Shown here in pieces: positions 61,677 to 64,000 of a stretch of DNA of 64,000 nt (position 1 is the first letter of the stretch; each line of letters begins with the position of its first letter). The notes under the pieces are model-generated. The model made no database searches. It saw nothing but the letters and a program-made list of their open reading frames with translations, and was not told where the DNA came from. The stretch is taken from positions 62,001-126,000 of the forward strand of contig MU623415.1 of NCBI GenBank assembly GCA_025201765.1. Direction: 5' to 3'. A program made the translations under genes and the position numbers. The stretch comes from Daldinia sp. FL1419 (taxonomy: Eukaryota > Ascomycota > Sordariomycetes > Xylariales > Hypoxylaceae).

Positions 61677-61767
61677 GGTTTGGTGGTCTAGTGGTATGAT
61701 TCTCGCTTAGGGTACACCCTTTGCAATAGCATGCGAGAGGTCCCGGGTTCAATCCCCGGCCAAACCC
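61677..61767 (+). tRNA. tRNA-Pro (AGG) with a 19-base intron
   Basis: The acceptor stem GGTTTGG (61677-61683) pairs with CCAAACC (61760-61766). The D-arm holds the A-box TGGTCTAGTGG. The anticodon stem CTCGC (61702-61706) pairs with GCGAG (61733-61737). The anticodon AGG is at 61709-61711, G37 at 61712, and the intron at 61713-61731 in the canonical 37/38 position. The T-arm is CCGGG TTCAATC CCCGG. The overall sequence matches the usual eukaryotic tRNA-Pro pattern. Confidence 0.93.
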
Positions 61768-62208
61768 TTTCCTTTTGCCCAACAACCTATGTTGCTGGCT
61801 TTTTTTTTTCTTATTTTTTTTTTCTTATATCCTTTTAGCAGTGCGGTTGTGATTTCAAAAGAGATGCACAGAATGGAAAATCTTTATGCACAGGTTCACA
61901 CCCGAACGCGCATTCAAAACACCCAACAAGTCAGGTGCGACTAGACTACCTCTTAATCATACAATCCCCACCGTCGAGGGGTACGCATCGGGTTCTTTCT
62001 TTTTGCTATCGTATAAGTAGAACGTCAGGCGAGCACCAGGAAGTATAAATCGTAGCCGGATTTTATATAGGAAAAGAATAGACTCTTACCTGTCACTAAA
62101 TAAATGCCTAGGTAGTCTAGGTAAATATATTCCTTCCTTCTGAATAATGCACTAGGTTAACCTAGAACTCTCGTAAAAAGACGAAACTAGCCATGTTGGT
62201 TCTATAAG
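61768..62208. other. Spacer between tRNA-Pro and SDR 3' end
   Basis: T-rich, then AT-rich sequence with TGCCTAGGTAGTCTAGGTAAAT near 62105-62126. No gene seen. Confidence 0.55.
61773..61810 (+). terminator. T-rich Pol III termination region
   Basis: A weak TTTT at 61773-61776 is backed up by a nine-T run at 61801-61809. Confidence 0.6.
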
Positions 62209-63276
62209 TCATAGATTTATAGCACACTTGTATAATGGACTGCCTTTGATGTAAATAATATCCTGCATAGTTTTATTAGTACATCAATAAGCCAGTTAAG
62301 AAAATAAATAATTTATAGCTTACCGTCATTCCCTCCCAACCAAACCAGCTCAAGATCCAGGCAATAGTTGAGGTGGGACCGTGCCAAATGACGGGCTTCA
62401 CGGTGCGCTTGAGTAGCTCATTAACCACCTTGGTCGCATAGGCCTCGGGAAGTATATAATTAACCTGTTTCAGCACTCGAAGGAGACTTAGCAACCCTTT
62501 TTTTTCTCTTTTTTCTTTTTTTTTCTTTGGGGCAATTAACCCAAGGTCGAATATGGTATGCAAGATATATCTAAAGAATCAAAAGTAAAGGGATATGGTT
62601 ACGACTTACTCTCTCGACCCTCAATGTACTCCCGCATCGGCTGATACGGACTGTCCTCCGGTAATTCCGTCGGGGCCGCATTAGCGAAGAGTCCGGTTTC
62701 GACGCCACCCGTCTTGACGGTCACAACACGAATTCCCAACGGCGCTAATTCTGGGCGGATAGTTCCTCCGAGAACGTCCAGAGCCGCCTTTGAGGCATTA
62801 TAGATGCTGAAAAAGGCTGGCTTGAGCTCGGCGTTGACGCTGCCGATATTTGCTACTAGTGCGGTTTCCGAGTTACTGCCGTCGCCGTTTTTCCTGGCGG
62901 CGACGGCGGCGGCCGTGAGTAACGGGAGGAAAGCCTGGGTCACGGCGAATACGCCGATTACGTTGACGTCCAGCACGCGGTGGGCAGCGGCGAGGGAGGT
63001 GTGCGCGAAGGGCATGATGTGCAAGATACCGGCGTTGTTGACCAAGACGTCTAGCTTACCCTCCGTAAACCTAGATACGTGCGATACGGCCTTCTCGATC
63101 GAGTCCTGGGATGTGACGTCCAAGACCGTGATCTCTATGCCGAGGCTCTGCAAATGCGTGGGAGGAATCACATCCGAGGCGATGACACGGTGTCCCAGCA
63201 TGTGGAATTCGGTTGCGAGGGCCGAGCCGATGCCGTACAGGCCGCAACCGGTGATGAAGACAGTTTTGGGAGACAT
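62209..63276 (-). CDS. Short-chain dehydrogenase/reductase (AYR1-like)
   Basis: NAD(P)-dependent SDR. Exon 1 63276-62607, exon 2 about 62500-62324, exon 3 62262-62209. The cofactor motif is ITGCGLYGIGSALA, followed by VLVNNAGI; the catalytic set is Ser in NIGSVN and YNASK. The second exon carries LPEAYATKVVNELLKRTVKPVIW, a phrase typical of the 1-acyl-DHAP reductase-like branch, and a hydrophobic WILSWFGWEGM. The last exon gives DIIYIKGSPL and a TGA stop. The junction of exons 1 and 2 is one base out: the donor GTAAGT leaves phase 1, while the only good acceptor (CAG, 62501) opens in phase 0. A one-base indel, a base-call error or an unusual splice would explain it. Confidence 0.75.
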
Positions 63277-64000
63277 TTACCTAAGGTTAGGTAGATTTTA
63301 ATTATTTAGGTTGAGTGATACAGTAGGTGTTGATTAGTTGTAACTCCTTATTAGTTTGTTTGTGGAAATGCGAAGTTGGGAAGTATTAACCTAGGTTAGT
63401 GTGTATAGTGCAAGGATTAGTACCTAGGAGCGCAGCTTCAGTTGTATGAAGAGTAGATTATTGAGCAGTTACAACCGCAAATCAGAAACAGCAATTTTAA
63501 TATCTACTTCCCTAGGTACCTAATTGAAGTCGAATAAATACGGGAAATAATAGCCTTTATCATTTCAAGTCGTTACTGCCCAAAAGATTACATGGTTCCC
63601 AATTGTTGCACAATATACACAATATAAAAGGTACTAACCGGTTAGGTTAAAGCACTTACGTATGTAAGTACCTAGGTATGTTACCTTCATTAATATAAGG
63701 CCTATTTCAATGTTCCATTAGATAACGTGATTACCTAGGTACCTACCTACTTTTCAATATTTCAGTTTTCTTTTCTTTTCTTTTTAATTTCTGTTTTATT
63801 CTTTTATTTTTTTTAGATACTTAAGTAGGTACCTATATTATCGGAATATAAAATCCTTGACTTGATAAATCATCATCTCATAGGTACCTCCCAAACGCAT
63901 TCTCATATCCCATCACTTAACCTAGTACCTTTCAATAGATGCTACCGACATATCATAATGATTAGGTGACCCCTTTGACCCTCTGAGATGTTCACAACGG
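63277..64000. other. Intergenic, palindrome-rich right end
   Basis: SDR promoter, then AT-rich sequence with at least six ACCTAGGTACCTA-type motifs. No gene seen. Confidence 0.6.
63661..63750. repeat. Cluster of ACCTAGGTACCTA palindromes
   Basis: GTAAGTACCTAGGTATG at about 63664-63680 and TTACCTAGGTACCTACCTAC at 63731-63750. Further copies lie near 63511, 63825 and 63881. Confidence 0.7.

Overview
The window is nuclear DNA from a filamentous ascomycete fungus (Pezizomycotina). Genes are short, with many 50-80 base introns (GTAAGT-type donors, CTAAC/CTGAC branch sites). Intergenic spaces are long, two tRNA genes each carry a 19-base intron, and the families present (RNA14, argonaute, Pth11-type rhodopsin-domain receptor, secreted tyrosinase, yapsin-like protease, homoaconitase) are typical of Pezizomycotina. 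I infer Sordariomycetes, possibly Xylariales, but the sequence alone cannot prove this.

Layout, left to right: RNA14/CstF77 homologue (+, 1318-4720); a 3.3 kb spacer whose right part looks like a spliced 5' leader; an argonaute with a complete PIWI DDH triad (+, 8022-11406); a spacer with a degenerate tRNA-like segment; a MYND-finger gene with one in-frame TAG (-, 14039-16035); a four-helix membrane protein (-, 16655-18083); a 63-residue secreted protein reconstructed here from two exons (-, 20179-20428); a Rieske plus ferritin-like (DUF455) protein (+, 21613-23106); an AMMECR1-domain protein (+, 24478-25353); a GPI-anchored aspartic protease (+, 26469-29353); and a Ras-like GTPase (-, 30458-31327).

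A gene-poor 7 kb stretch follows, ending with tRNA-His (38458-38548). Then come a rhodopsin-domain membrane protein (-, 38990-40452), tyrosinase (+, 41841-43354), a methionine-type amino-acid permease (-, 43688-45896), a TauD-like 2-oxoglutarate dioxygenase (-, 46917-48325), homoaconitase lys4 (+, 49366-51876), a small Cys-rich protein (-, 52583-53050), a basic nuclear-like protein (+, 54274-55176), a secreted FMN-dependent 2-hydroxy acid oxidase (-, 55311-57042), a ferric-reductase-like protein (-, 58674-60671), tRNA-Pro (61677-61767) and an SDR (-, 62209-63276).

I see no biosynthetic cluster, transposon coding sequence or CRISPR array, and no system I would call new with confidence. The genes are mostly independent housekeeping or accessory functions. 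The points most worth following are: the single nonsense codon in an otherwise open MYND gene; one-base phase conflicts at an intron of the ferric reductase and of the SDR; the unlisted secreted microprotein; the Rieske-DUF455 fusion; the multi-intron leader of the argonaute; and a family of short palindromes built on ACCTAGGTACCTA spread through the spacers.
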